A stretch of DNA of 61,605 nucleotides from Perkinsus olseni (Eukaryota; Perkinsozoa; Perkinsida): NCBI GenBank assembly GCA_013115125.1, contig JABANN010000148.1, positions 1 through 61,605 of the forward strand. Reading direction: 5' to 3'. Shown one piece after another: positions 1-11,490 of this stretch (positions are counted from its first letter, which is position 1; each line of letters begins with the position of its first letter). The notes beneath the pieces were generated by a model. It did no database searches and had not been told where the DNA came from. It was given only the letters and a program-made list of their open reading frames with translations. A program made the translations under genes and the position numbers.

Positions 1-346
1 GTCCGATCTCTACTTCGTACCGGGAAAACCCGGCCACCCTCACGCGACGTTGACGCGTAGAGACCTGTGAGGGTGTTTCTCAAATACGTTTGCGTGCACT
101 GTTGCACGCAGACACAAGTTAGGTAAAGGCAAGCATCTTGCGTTGAACTTGAACTCATTGCGCGCAGAAACAACCATGATCATGCTGATAACGAGTGTAC
201 GGCATGCGATTGGACTTATCGTACAGAATTCTCTGGTCGATAGCTGCAGCGTAGTGATGTAAACAGCTCCCATGCTATCCGTCACTGTTCTTCCCTCCTC
301 TGTGCCGACGCTGTCATCCGTCCACTATAGGCTACTGTAACGAGTG

Positions 347-875
347 TTAGCGACCCATGCTGATTATGTTGGCAGTTGCGATCTCGAGTACGGCATTGGT
401 GTCTCGGCTGGCTTGCTGCTGGATATAAGGTAAACGGATATTCCCAACCCGCCCGAAACCCGATGAAGACCTGGCTGTATACAGCTCATCTGGAGGAGTC
501 TTGAGCGTCTCACTTTGACTTGGCGCTCCGACCATCGTTTGCGAGCCTCGGCCGTGTAGAAACTGGATCATGCAGCGGTCGCAAAAGTATAATGACTTCG
601 GGGGCGGCATTTCCCTCCATCGCGCGCATTTTTCTCATGGTGAACATGCGAGACCATTCTAATTCATTCACTGTTCTCTCTCTGTAAACTTGTGTTACCA
701 GTGTCAATATACTGGTCACCTCGCCCTCGTCGATGCATCGGCGCATGATACTCTCCACAACAGTGTCAGTGGTTTGCGTGGGTCTGATGCCTGCCGGACG
801 CCGAGAAACTACGCCAGGTGGAGAGAGAACGACAGCCAAAAAGAGGAGGACACTACAGCAGCAACGGGAAGGCAT
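347..875 (-). CDS. Small secreted protein, uncharacterised
   Basis: The ATG at 875 opens a classic signal peptide: a short Cys-rich basic start, then a hydrophobic core (VLLFLAVVLSPPGVVS) and a plausible cleavage point. The mature part is polar and without recognised domains. The first exon runs to about 609. A short GT-AG intron of about 34 nt, with GTCATTATAC at its 5' end and GATCCAG at its 3' end, joins it in frame to an exon that ends with TAA at 347-349. The predicted length is about 165 residues. It is transcribed away from the kinase gene that starts at 1018. I recognise no family. Small secreted proteins are common in parasitic alveolates, but any role here is inference. Confidence 0.5.
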
Positions 876-1017
876 GGAAGAGCTGATAGGTAGTACCAGC
901 TAGAGCTGAGTTACGAAGACCCCTCAGCGATTCACTCAGCGTAGAGCTTTCACGTCTCCCGAATAATCTCCGTGGTGATCGGAACTATTACCACTGCTGG
1001 CAGGCCGTAAGATATCC
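876..1017. promoter_or_regulatory. Divergent intergenic region
   Basis: A 142-bp spacer separates the start codons of the minus-strand secreted protein (875) and the plus-strand kinase (1018). It must hold both 5' leaders and both promoters if the two starts are right. I see no TATA box or other motif I can name. Confidence 0.4.
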
Positions 1018-4000
1018 ATGAGAGTGGGCAGCAGAGTCCATAATGGATCCATCAGAGGGGTAGTGCTTTATGAAAGGGAGCATCTACTTGATGTTATCTG
1101 GGACGTAAGAAGCATGCCGAGGCGTTGTGAGGGCAGTGGCTCTTATCAGGATGGTGATGTAGAGCTGATGCCACACCACACAGCTCGGGGCTGCCTCCTC
1201 TCCGAAGCCTCGTCAGAAGGTAGCCCCGCTCAGGATACAGAGGGGCAGGCTACTACTACGGGGAAGAGCACTCGAGCCACTTCAACGGGAGTCAAGAAGG
1301 GACGGTTGAAGGGCAGGCAGCCCCGGGACAGGACCAAGCAGAGCGAGCCATCACCGAAGCCCCCCAGCCCGAGTTCAATAGATGGTAGCCTCAAAGCGAG
1401 AGCGTTCCCTTGGGAATGGCCGCTTGTCAGAAGCAGCCCCATCCAGCCTTCAGCCGAGTACTTCGAACAAGTCAGCGGGGACTTCAGGCAGAGTGGTGCT
1501 CGTGAAGGCTCATCACAAGAGTCGAAAGACAGCAGCCTCGGAATGCCTCCTGCCTGAACTATTCATCGCTCGCGACCCCAGGCAACTCACCTGTGAACCT
1601 TCACGTGAGCTTCACCGCTTTCGTCGCATCCGAACCACAAGCTTCCGCAGGCATCTCTGAGGGCCCACGCTCCTGGCTGTCCGAGGATGAAGACACAACG
1701 CTCGCACTAAGACGCGTGTCACATGCTCATTCCCTGGACCAGATGGACCTGTGGCCCTCGGTTCTCAGAGCACTGCTGAGGTTCACCCTCGGCACCCACG
1801 AGATGGCATTTGCTGACTATTCGTGTATCCTACAGCTGCAGCAGAGAATAAGCACCTCCCTCGAGGAGGGGCCTCATATCCCGGCAGAGTTACTAACATC
1901 AGTACAGTATCTATGCGTACTTGCGATCGAGGTCGCGGAATTGACAAGTGCCTCCGCAAAGTTTTCAATACGCCACGAATTGGGCTACGGCGACTACCTC
2001 CTCAATAGAGTGGTTAGGACGGGAGAGGAGGGCCATGCCTTGCATGCGACTTCCTTATGGTTCGATGGTCCAGAAGGATGTAAGGGGTGCCAGTAGCTGC
2101 GTAGGGGAGGCGTCCTTGGCAGTCACAACGCAGGAGGCTTGCCGAGCATTCGAGCGAAGGCTGGTGCTCGACAGTGAAGACCACCATCATGATGACGATG
2201 ATGAAATAGTGTCGCCCACAAACAGGCCTAACCCTGAGCTGATCATGGGGAGAGTGGTAAGCAACAAAGCAGTTTATCGACCTCAAAGGAGGACGGTTGT
2301 TGTAGTTGGACCGGCTGCCGGCAGATGGAGCCTTCAAGCCGCTGTCCAAGCCTGTCAACGATCTTACTCGCGTCGAAGTGCCCCACAGCCCACTGGACTA
2401 CACTCTAGTGGTGGACTCGTGCCAAGACGCTGCACTGAGACGGTAGGAGATGCTGGGGGTGTGTACAGTGAGTCGGTGGAATTCAGGTATGTTCGTCGTA
2501 GCCACGATTTTATGCCATCGAGTGAGGAGAAGACCATCAAGCATTCTCTACGGGATTTGCGAAGCTTCGTGAAGCGGAAGACAGCGCCGCGGCGATACAC
2601 AGAGGCGCCAGGAGCAGCAGCCGACCCAGAGACCTATCTTAGAGACCTGGCCCTTACCAATGGAGGGATTATGAACATCAGCAGCGTCACGGCAGGTAAC
2701 GCCAGGGTAACCCAGAGGAGATGGAACGTCGAGGATCAGTTTCGCAAGTCAACCCTATGCGTTCGAAGATATTTGTCCGCTGTCGGTAGCCCCCATTCGA
2801 GCGTGTCATTTGCTGCTGTAGGGTGTACGTCAAGGCCTCAGGCAGTCCTGTTCAAGGCTCTGTGTGATGCTAACGGGATAGCTTGCCGTCTAGTAAGGAT
2901 ACTCCTAAGTGAGCCTGTGGTACATGGTCTCGGAGAATAGGTACGACAAAAGACTGGCGAGTACTATAACAGTGTTCTCATCCGGGATCGGTCAATTGGC
3001 GACGATGAGCTTTCTGATGCCGGGGAGCTCGAAGACGATGCGTTACAGGATGTAAGATATGCCTTTTTGCCGGGGACTTCGCAAAGAGTTGCGTAGCAGG
3101 GACACCCGCTGATGGCCTTCACTGATGATGACGAGGAGGATGAAGACGACTCTGATTTCGAGGCGCCAAGTGTCACGTCAGGCGAGAGCGGTGCTGATGA
3201 TGATGGGAGTGCCACACATAAAGTCCTAGAGACTGTGTGTCCTGTCCTGTGGCCTCCTAGTGTCGGAGGTACTACTACTGCCTGCACGCTTCTGTTATTG
3301 CCGCTCATTCTCGTGTAGATACACCCTCGCCGTCACCAGCGAGCTCGCCAGAATCGTCACTGGACGTCTTCAGTGGGGTCCAAGAAGCCTGTAAGCATCC
3401 ACTGGACAGGCTTATCACGGGTAAGGGAAGGAGTGGTACGGAGTTCTCGCCATTGCACGGCCTTTAGACGCTGGCTCAGCAACTTCAAGGCGGTCGCTTG
3501 ACCTCGATAAGTATTTTGAATACACAACGAGGATCGGCAAGGTAGGCCCGTTGGCGGGTGTCGGTCGGTATTTTCGTGGCGCGCGGTCAGGGATCTTTCG
3601 GAGAGGTCTGGCGAGTAAAACTGATACCATCGGAAGAGCATACCGATTGTGAAGCGCTGCTGGCCCATCCCAGTGGCAGTGGGGAATATGCCCTTAAGAT
3701 GGTCCCAGAGGCCCACATTGATGAGGAGGAAGGGGAGGTATCACCGACCGTCACCGACGGTGGATCGCCGATGCACGTGGCCTCAGTTGATGCGTCTATA
3801 CTGCTCCTCCGGCCATCCCTGCATTACGGAGGTCCTCACAGTCTTCTACGGTCACCAACGACTGCCTTCTCGTCGAAAGGGAAGCCATCATGTTGAGCGC
3901 TTCTGGTGCTGCCTTATGACGGCTGAGGATACCAGCCTCGAAGTTTTGCTCAAGTCGAGGGACAAGTAAGCGCCCCTCCCAGGAGGCCTCAGTGTTGATG

Positions 4001-4950
4001 CCCCTTAAAATCCTGCAGTCTCCTGAGCTTCGTGATGGGGTCTAGGGGTCGTTCAGTAAACTAGTTCTCAAAATCAGAATCGATTCTGGATCCGCATTTT
4101 ACGTGTAAAAATGAATTCGAGAATCTGAGTTTCAGAAGTACTTCATTGAACGAAGCGCTTGAGAACAGCAAGATTTCACCTAGATACGTACGGAAGCGTT
4201 ACACGGCTTCACCAGGCGCCACTGATGAGGAAGCTGAGGAAGGCTCTGCCGCCTCCCCTCCCTCGGAGGAAGTGCCTGTCCTATTGGATTTGCGATTCAC
4301 TTTCCGCCTTCTCATCGACACCGCCTTCGCCATGATGTTCCTGCATACCAGTACCAACAACAGGGTAAGGCAACCGGCCTCCTACGGCCATCACCTTACC
4401 CCTCCCTGCAGAGCTACGTCCTTCATCGGGATCTCAAGCCTGCCAACATCCTCCTAAGTAAACTGCCCACCACTGAGAGTTTCATCTATCGAGGTGGGCG
4501 GGGGGGTCGCCAAGGTCTCCCCTCACCTTTCGCCTCAGCCCGCCTTACCGACTTCGGCGTGGCACGAGCTGACCCTGGTCAAGACACTAACATGACCATC
4601 GGCCTCGGTAGGGCAGGAGAAATTGCTAGTCACGAGACCCTGCCTTGTCAGGCACGGAAGGCTACATCGCTCCCGAACAGCACAGCATTGAATACGACAG
4701 GCCCGCTGACGTCTGGAGCTTCGGGGTCACTCTATCGAGGATATGCGGACTTGATTCTTGGAGAGATGTGGCCGTCTCGACACGCCCTCAGACGGGCCGA
4801 CAACTGCTGTTGAAGTCAACCGAACCCGTGGTGAAGTTCCCACCTGCAGCGGACCCTTTCCTCTGCGACCTCTGCTTGCAGTGCCTTAGCCGGCAGCCCT
4901 TGAAGCGGCCGACCTTTCGGGAGATCTACCGGTCTCTCCTTACTGAGTAG
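1018..4950 (+). CDS. EDR1/CTR1-type (Raf-like, TKL) protein kinase
   Basis: This is a multi-exon gene. The N-terminal exon (1018 on) holds a small beta-rich stretch (VGSRVHNGSIRGVVLY) and then low-complexity basic sequence. From about 1600 to 2940 lies an EDR1/CTR1-like domain, marked near 2820-2900 by a VGCTSRPQAVLFKALCDANG stretch followed by ACRLV, as in plant CTR1/EDR1 kinases. An acidic linker with a poly-D/E run follows. The kinase domain starts near 3580 with the Gly loop GQGSFGEVW. It has the beta-3 lysine in YALKM, the catalytic loop HRDLKPANIL near 4425, DFG in LTDFGVARA near 4550, and GTEGYIAPE near 4648. The final helix ends at the TAG at 4948-4950. All catalytic residues are present, so an active Ser/Thr kinase is expected. 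Introns are 40-170 bp and some exon joins are uncertain. The link between the N-terminal and kinase parts rests on continuity and on the known family architecture. Confidence 0.8.
4049..4153. repeat. Fold-back (MITE-like) inverted repeat
   Basis: About 105 bp can fold into one long imperfect hairpin. It opens with TCGTTCAGTAAACTAGTTC and closes with the near-complement ending in TGAACGA. The centre is the palindrome TTTTACGTGTAAAA. Arms of roughly 50 nt match at most positions. It sits mainly in the kinase intron between the exon ending near 3968 and the exon beginning near 4135, so its right arm supplies the TTTCAG acceptor and the first codons of the next exon. No clear target-site duplication is visible. 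A non-autonomous DNA transposon remnant is the simplest reading. Confidence 0.55.
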
Positions 4951-5135
4951 GTCAGCGACAGTATGCGTACCCTTCACACTCCCACTGTAGGTACGTCAAA
5001 CGTGAGTTATCAATACTGTCATCAGCAACAAGTGCTTGAATATTTACTTCTTTCACTTTTCACTCTACCTCCGTGTGCTGAGTTGACTACCAACACAACC
5101 CGACCGTCTTCACGAGAAAGATGGCATGCCCGGAT

Positions 5136-5773
5136 TCACTCTTCCGCGACCTGAGGGTCCGCCTTACCGCCTCTTGTCGGCGTCCTGTCAACCCTCGCTG
5201 GCTTCATCGCAGACTCCCGCTTGCCGATGCTTCCTAATAGACCATACACGGGTACTACTGCGTCGGGTCGTTCCCATGGTTTAATAGTAATAACCAACTC
5301 ATCGTCAACCCTACGACGGTCGGGCAGGCGACCCCGAGGCTTCTCTTTAGTCACCACCGTCTGCCGTCGTCGCTTCATAAATTTCTTATAGAACTCATCC
5401 TCGCTATCTGAGCTGCTTTCTGACGGCGGCGCCTCTTGAGGTATGGGAGGAGGAACCCCTCTCGAGAAGGACGGCCGCGGGACGACTGCAGGGAGTCGCC
5501 CCTCCGAGCCGACTCTGGTGGGCGGCAGCCTCTTATCTAACAAAGGCGCGCTGAGCCGAACGGCGTTTTTAGGAGGTCCACCATCCCACCTACAGTGGGA
5601 GCTTCTCCGAGGATATCTGTGCACCCGAGGGGGCGAGGCCTTCTTATCGATGCAGGCGAAGCTTTTGACTGCTACAGTGGGGGGTGTTCGAGTGACGAAG
5701 TGCCGGGGCTTCACCCTGGCCAGACCCGCGACAATCCGGGGATCCTGAGCACACTCTGATGGTCCCTGATCCA
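5136..5773 (-). CDS. Basic, proline-rich disordered protein
   Basis: An open frame of about 210 codons is rich in Pro, Arg and Ser. It has a Ser/Asp/Glu run (SESSSDSEDEFYKKFMKRRR) that resembles a CK2-type acidic patch beside a nuclear localisation-like basic stretch. It ends with VAEE and a stop at 5136. The open frame has no ATG at its 5' end and is preceded by an in-frame stop, so this is probably a downstream exon. A candidate first exon starts with ATG at 5932 (MSLPNAPSLLIRG...), but I could not find a clean splice joining them. No domain is recognised; a nuclear protein is inferred from composition only. It is tail to tail with the kinase gene. Confidence 0.45.
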
Positions 5774-6050
5774 CTCATTCTACGGCCTAATAGAGGCAGG
5801 CCTATCGAGCACTACATTCTTCCCCTTGCTGCCTTTCCCTCGATCGATGACCTCAATGCGACGCTGCCGTGAGTCATGCAGATGCTGTGACGAGCCTCGG
5901 ATGAGAAGGGACGGTGCATTGGGAAGCGACATAACAACCTCAGCCACGGGCGCGTTCACTCTGAGCTTCTGTAAGCAACAACCTTGGTATCGGAAACGAT
6001 CACTTGCAATGTATGCAGGAACATAAACTTCTGGCCTTGCTGCTACTACT

Positions 6051-7443
6051 CTAGGGATTCCGGACCACTCCGACCTTGGCGGCGCGCAGTATCTGAGAAA
6101 AAGGAATCTTCTTCCCAGTGCGATGGTACGACCTTACCCTGTCGTAGATCTTGTAGCCTGGCTGAACCACATGAGCAACCTCACCGGTCTCCTTATCAGC
6201 GAAGGGGAATTCGAATAACGCCTGATCGTGAGAGAGTTCCAGCGGAGCCGAGGTGAGAGGGACAAGACCGACCTCATGCCTGTTGGGATCGAAGGCTTGC
6301 CCCATAGGGTCCTCCTTGGTTATACCATTATCGGCGAATACCTTCTGTAGGATGGTATCGGCCTCGTTGACCTTCTTGTAGATGGCTGCGAGGTCCTTGC
6401 ATTGAGCGCGATCCTCTGAAAGTGTAGGAGGAGCCGTCACGTTGTATAATGAAGTGCTGATTGAGTGAAGAGTCTCATAGACGTTCGCGGTATGCAATAC
6501 GGCATATATCACCCAAATCGAATACTACTCTATATCGATTAGGAGGGAGACTACTACGGTAATACTTCAATGCTCGTCCGTTGGAAGAGGGGTCAGACGA
6601 CCCCTCCTCCAAAGAAGAGGGTACCCCTCTTCCAACGATCGAACATTGAAGGAGTCAGACGAGTACCCGTCATGTTTATGAATAGACGATCAATAGCAAG
6701 GCGGGGATCTTCCGAACCCATAGCGACGCTGTCGAAACATGCCCAGATAGACTCACCATCAGTGATGGATGCTTTGGCCCTATCAATATTGTCCGCCACG
6801 TCCAACATGTCCTTGGCCATCTTGCTGATAGCAAACTTCGAAGCGTTTTCCATCTACACCCAAGGGAAAAGAAATCGCCAGCCCTGCTTCTCGGTTACCG
6901 ACTCACATTTTGGTGGTATCTTTTGGTCGCTTGATTGGCATCCTGCTTACAAGCATGGATTTTCTCCTTAATGTCACCAGTTTTCTCGTCAATCTGAGTT
7001 CAGTCATTCAGTACCATCACCAACACCATACCCAACTTTCCCTACAACGGCGATCTTCTGCTGAATCTGCATTATCTTCTCGGCATCTTCGGCAGACACA
7101 ACCTCAGGAGCAGCCTCTTTCTTCGGAGCCTCAGCAGCAGCGCTCTCTTCTGAGGGCTTAGCGGCAGTCTCCTCTCCGGCGGTAGCCTCCTCAGTTCCAG
7201 TGGTGGGCCCCTCGGCCTTCTCCGCACCACTGAGAAAACCCATATCAAACGGCTTCAAATCTCTCCAAAGCCTTCCTAAGATTACTCAGTAGTTTTATCA
7301 CCATCTTTAGCAGCGGTTTGATGAGCCTTCTTGGCAGATGCCTGACTGAAGAAGGCTCTCTGGCCTACCGCCGCCAGACACGGTGTCACACCCCTGACCC
7401 GCGCCAAAGCAAAAACTCGTTGCAAAGCCGTAGTGCTCGACAT
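6051..7443 (-). CDS. Mitochondrial GrpE nucleotide exchange factor
   Basis: GrpE is the co-chaperone that releases ADP from mitochondrial Hsp70. The ATG at 7443 opens an Arg/Ala-rich presequence (MSSTTALQRVFALARVRG), consistent with mitochondrial import. Exon 1 ends at 7286 and a 56-bp intron follows (7285-7230). Next come an Ala/Glu-rich linker, a coiled-coil exon near 6994-6905 (IDEKTGDIKEKIHACKQDAN) and an exon at about 6853-6775 (NASKFAISKMAKDMLDVADN) matching the GrpE long helix. The last exon, from about 6423, carries the C-terminal beta domain with DPMGQAFDPNRHEV and VVQPGYKIYDRV, ending at the stop 6051-6053. The intron between about 6774 and 6424 is roughly 350 bp, far longer than its neighbours, and contains the hairpin described separately. 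Confidence 0.9.
6565..6651. repeat. Inverted repeat inside a GrpE intron
   Basis: Two 29-nt arms (6565-6593 and 6623-6651) are reverse complements at 26 positions, separated by a 29-nt loop. The longest perfect block is CGTTGGAAGAGGGGT. It lies in the one long intron of the GrpE gene. Confidence 0.7.
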
Positions 7444-7600
7444 TAAGGAAGAAAAGTCAATCTCAGTAGTCTCCCATCAGCCCCCTCCTCCCTGACCACT
7501 GATAATGATAACTCAACCCTATATCTGACTCAGCGTCGTGCCCAGCTTGAAGCATAACGTCACCCCCCTACTATAGTGGTGGATATCGTGGAGAAACCGC

Positions 7601-8595
7601 TTAAGCCCTCTTGGCCTTGACCGCCTTCTTCTTGGCAAGCTCCGAAGCCCACTTAGCGCGCTGCTCGTTGTGGTACTCAGCCAATCTGACCTGGTACTTG
7701 GCAGCGTCCTCACGGGACTGGAGGACCTTCTTGATAGTGGTGTTGCGAATGTGCCTCTTGCGCTGAAGGGTCTGGGGAGTGATCAAGCGCTGGATCTTGG
7801 GGGCCTTGTTCTTGCGACCGGTATCCCTGCGGACGACGAACTTGCGGATGTCGTCCTCCTTGGTGAGACCGAAGAGCTTGCGGATGTGGTTGGCCCTCTT
7901 GGGTCCGAGACGACGAGGCCTGCTGTCATCAGTCAAACCGGCGATCTCAGCCTGAACAAGTACATCGTAACGAAGGTGGATGGAGGGAGACGGCATCGAC
8001 TTACGTCGCCCTTCTTGATGAGGACAAGGTTGAGGACAGCGAGGTCCTGGCCGACGATGCAGCCGCGGACGGACTTGCGCTTGCGCTCACCGGCACGACG
8101 AGGGCGGTAGCAAGACATACCCTTCTGGAAGAGGAGTCTGACACGGTTGTTGGTCTGAGGAAGAACAAAACAATCGAGAAAACGACACGAGAGCTCTGAA
8201 CACTTCCAACGACGAACTACACGAGACGATCCCCTGAGCCGTTATTATTCCCAGTAGTACCAAGACACCCTGCTTCATGGGGAAGCCCTGCTTGTCGTTA
8301 CCGCCAGAGATACGGAAAATGTAACCCTGGAACTCGTCACCGAGACTCTCGCCGGAGACTTCAGCGGAGATACCTACAGCACGACCAAATTAAATTCTAT
8401 CATCACGATGAGTCGGGCTGTGATCTAGTGCTAATACAAGACGATGAGTGGTCCAGCAGCCAACGACTAAGCAGACGGAGATGCCACCGTGAGACCCGTA
8501 TTACGCTTGTCGAAGAACGGCAAGAGCTTCTTGTCGTCATCGATATCGATGCACTTCTGCAAGCCAGTGCTGGGGTTTGAGATATTGATCTTCAT
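7601..8595 (-). CDS. RPS6: Small-subunit ribosomal protein eS6
   Basis: This is a cytosolic 40S subunit protein. It starts at the ATG at 8595 ([19 protein letters not shown], the conserved eS6 start). Exons then give [16 protein letters not shown], a block with [19 protein letters not shown], and the long last exon with [21 protein letters not shown] and [15 protein letters not shown]. It stops at 7601-7603. Introns sit after about 8490, near 8270-8150, and near 8005-7955. The C terminus ends in a Lys/Ala run. It lacks the RRRxSS-type serine cluster that S6 kinases phosphorylate in animals, plants and yeast. It is head to head with NOP56. Confidence 0.95.
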
Positions 8596-8756
8596 GGTGG
8601 CTGGGCGGGCCGACTGCACTCGGAAGGTGAGAGAGAGGCCTTTATCGATCAAACTCACAGCCCCTAGGGCGAGCGAGATACGAAAATCGCGGAGCGAAGT
8701 TTGACTTGCACCGGTGATCCGAAGGGACCCCTCCTCAATATAGTTGACAGTTGACG
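8596..8756. promoter_or_regulatory. Shared promoter region of eS6 and NOP56
   Basis: 161 bp separate the eS6 ATG (8595, minus) and the NOP56 ATG (8757, plus). Two ribosome-related genes sharing a compact bidirectional promoter suggests co-expression. That is inference; I see no named motif. Confidence 0.55.
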
Positions 8757-11192
8757 ATGAGCATCGACCTCTACTTATTGCTAGAGACGGCATCAGGCTA
8801 TGCTCTGTTCGTACGTGACCAGTACGATGAGCTTGGAAACATCGATGAGGGTGTGGTACAGACTGACAGTCTCAAGGACTTCATGAGGTGACCGGGTGCC
8901 GCTGGCCTTGGGGGGCTCGGGAAAATTGGATGAGCTGGGGAATGGCTGCCACTGATAGATTGGTCGGAGACAAATACGGCAAGAGTCTCTCCGTAGAAAG
9001 GAAAATGACGAAAAAAACGTTGAAATGGCGTATGAGACGATCCCTGTTTGCATTTAGCCTGGTAAAGCTCCGAGCCTTCCTCCCCTTCACCTCTGCCGAG
9101 GTTGCCCTGTCAAATATCAACGCCATCGTTGCTGGTAGTGTGGGTGGCATGTGGTGTTGGCGGTGGTGACGCCTCTCTTGGCCAGGCGAGTGCACTGATG
9201 AGCTGAGGGACTTCCTGTCGATGCACTTGACGACGCAGAGCAAGAAAAAGAAGAAGGCCGCTGCCTACAAGTTGGGGGTTGCCGACCCCAAGCTCGGTGA
9301 CTCTCTCAATGAGCTTGGCTTCCAGGTACGACCATATCAACCCATTGCCGTACTGACTAGTGCTCGCCTTAGGTTACCTACTCCCAGTCAGTGAGGGACA
9401 TGCTCCGTGCTTGCCGCCAGCACGTCGCCAAGATGGTCAAGATGGATGAGTCCGATCTCGACAAGGCTAGGTAGGCTTCCACCTTCTTAGCTCTGCTTCT
9501 CCCTGAGGACCACGACCCTCCCCAGATGCGGTCTCGGCCATGCTTACTCTCGTAACAAGATGCAGTTCGACCCCAACCGTCAGGATAAGCCCATCATCAA
9601 TGCCATTGCCATCCTCGATGGTCTCGACAAGAACATCAACACCTTCGCGATGCGCGTGAGGGAGTGGTAGGCCGTACCATCCGTCGCTGAAGGCACTCTA
9701 GAAGCAAACGTAGGTACTCGTGGCACTTCCCCGAGATGGCCAAGATCGTCACTGATAACGAGGTCTTCGCCAAGTTGGCCTGCCTCATCAGGCTCAAGGA
9801 CGACTTCGACTGGGATGACAGGATGTCTGAGGTACCCCACTGGCCTTCCCCCGTCCCTTCTCATGTCCTCCTCTAGGTTGTAGAGGCCTGCGGTGGTGAC
9901 GAGGAGACTGCTAAGGAGTTGGAGAAGGCCTGCCGTACTTCTATGGGTCAGGATATCGTCGAGATGGATATGGCCAATATCGAGCACTTCGCCAAGCAGG
10001 TATCCCCTTCCCGTCTAAACGTTAAACTTTCCATTCGCCCTGTGTACAGGTCATCTCCCTATCCGAGATGCGTCGCAATCTCACCGACTACCTCCACGGC
10101 AAGATGGACGTCGTCGCGCCCAACCTAGCCACCCTCATCGGCGATACCGTCGGAGCTAGGCTGATCTCCCATGCCGGGTCCCTCACGAATCTGGTATGTC
10201 GTAGCTCCCTCGCGGTGATGGCTAGCAAAAGATTCTTGATGCATATAACTTAATGAGCAAAGCAAAGGCTGAGCCAGGGATGCTGTATGATTTAGTCCAA
10301 CGCTATGCGTGGCGAATTTCGTAGGAAAACTAGGAGTGCTCCGGACGTTTTCACGCAGATGTAATCGTCCCCACAGGGCTTCTTGTGATAGGCCAAGTAC
10401 CCTGCCTCTACGGTACAAATTCTCGGAGCTGAGAAGGCACTCTTCCGTGCTCTCAAGACCAAGGGTAACACCCCTAAGTACGGTCTTATCTACAACTCTA
10501 GCTTCATCGGTAAGGCTAATCAGAAGAACAAGGGACGGATATCCAGGTATGCTCCCTGCCTTGCTTGCGCACAGCAAAGGATTTCTGTCGGCCTCGGTAG
10601 GTATCTCGCCAACAAGTGCTCTCTTGCGTCACGTATCGATTGCTTCTCCGACCAGCCCGCAGGAACCACCGAGACGTAAGTGTAACGACTGCCAATCTGG
10701 ATGGGTATTTGTCGGCTAACAGCTGCACTGTCTTCGGTGAGAAGATGCGGGACCAGGTCGAGGAGAGGCTGAGGTATCTCACCACTGAGGGAGTTAAGCC
10801 TAAGAGGAATGTCGATGTAAGTCGGTATCCACCTTGGCCACGGGCAGGGGGTTGCTGTAGGTGATGCGTGAGGCTATGAAGGAAGTTGAGGAGATCCAAG
10901 AGAACCAGAAGGAGGCCGCGGCCACTGAGGAGGCCCCTGCTGAGGAAGAGGAGGAAGAGGAGGAGGAGGTTGTGGAGAAGAAGAAGGCTAAAAAGGAGAA
11001 GAAGGAAAAGAAGGCTAAGAAGGAGAAGAAGCGTAAGCATGCTGAAGTAGAGGAAGAGGCCGAGCAAGAAGTCGAGCCTGAGGGAGAGGTGAGGAGGCGA
11101 TCATGGAGTGTCCTGGTAAGAGGTGTCTGTTGTTTCAGGAGGCTCCTAAGAAGAAGCATAAGCATAAGAAGTCTAAGAAGCATTCCGAGTAG
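8757..11192 (+). CDS. NOP56: Box C/D snoRNP core protein NOP56
   Basis: NOP56 is a core protein of box C/D snoRNPs, which guide 2'-O-methylation and pre-rRNA processing in the nucleolus. It starts at the ATG at 8757 ([18 protein letters not shown]). About ten short introns interrupt it. Recognised blocks in order are [50 protein letters not shown], the Nop domain ([15 protein letters not shown] at about 10155-10194, then [20 protein letters not shown] after a roughly 197-bp intron), KGRISRYLANKC and [13 protein letters not shown]. The tail alternates Glu-rich and Lys-rich runs (10940-11180), typical of NOP56/NOP58, and ends in [12 protein letters not shown] with TAG at 11190-11192. The [11 protein letters not shown] and RRNLTDYL segments fit NOP56 better than NOP58. 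Confidence 0.93.
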
Positions 11193-11490
11193 ACCCTTCG
11201 GTGCTACCCTTCATAGTGCAACGATGATGCTCTTGGAGTCTTACCAACGTCAAGATTAACCCAGCGACGGTCCCCCTTCAGAATGGTCGTGAGGTCGTCG
11301 TGATCCTCCCGTCTCCATCGTCATCATCGTCTTCACTTCACGTTAACTGTTACTCTTCTATAACGATCTTAGCGGTCATTGGAGGTGTCACTACCTCCTC
11401 TTGCTGTTTCCAACGGCTGCAACGACTGCTGTTTTCGATTATTACCACCGCCTTGTGTTGTAAGTGAGGGTTGGTCAGCTCGATGCCACG

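Noticed and set aside
1-346. Minus-strand open frame at 40-285
   Set aside because: No recognisable content and no splice signal linking it convincingly to the secreted-protein gene. I see nothing I can support in 1-346.
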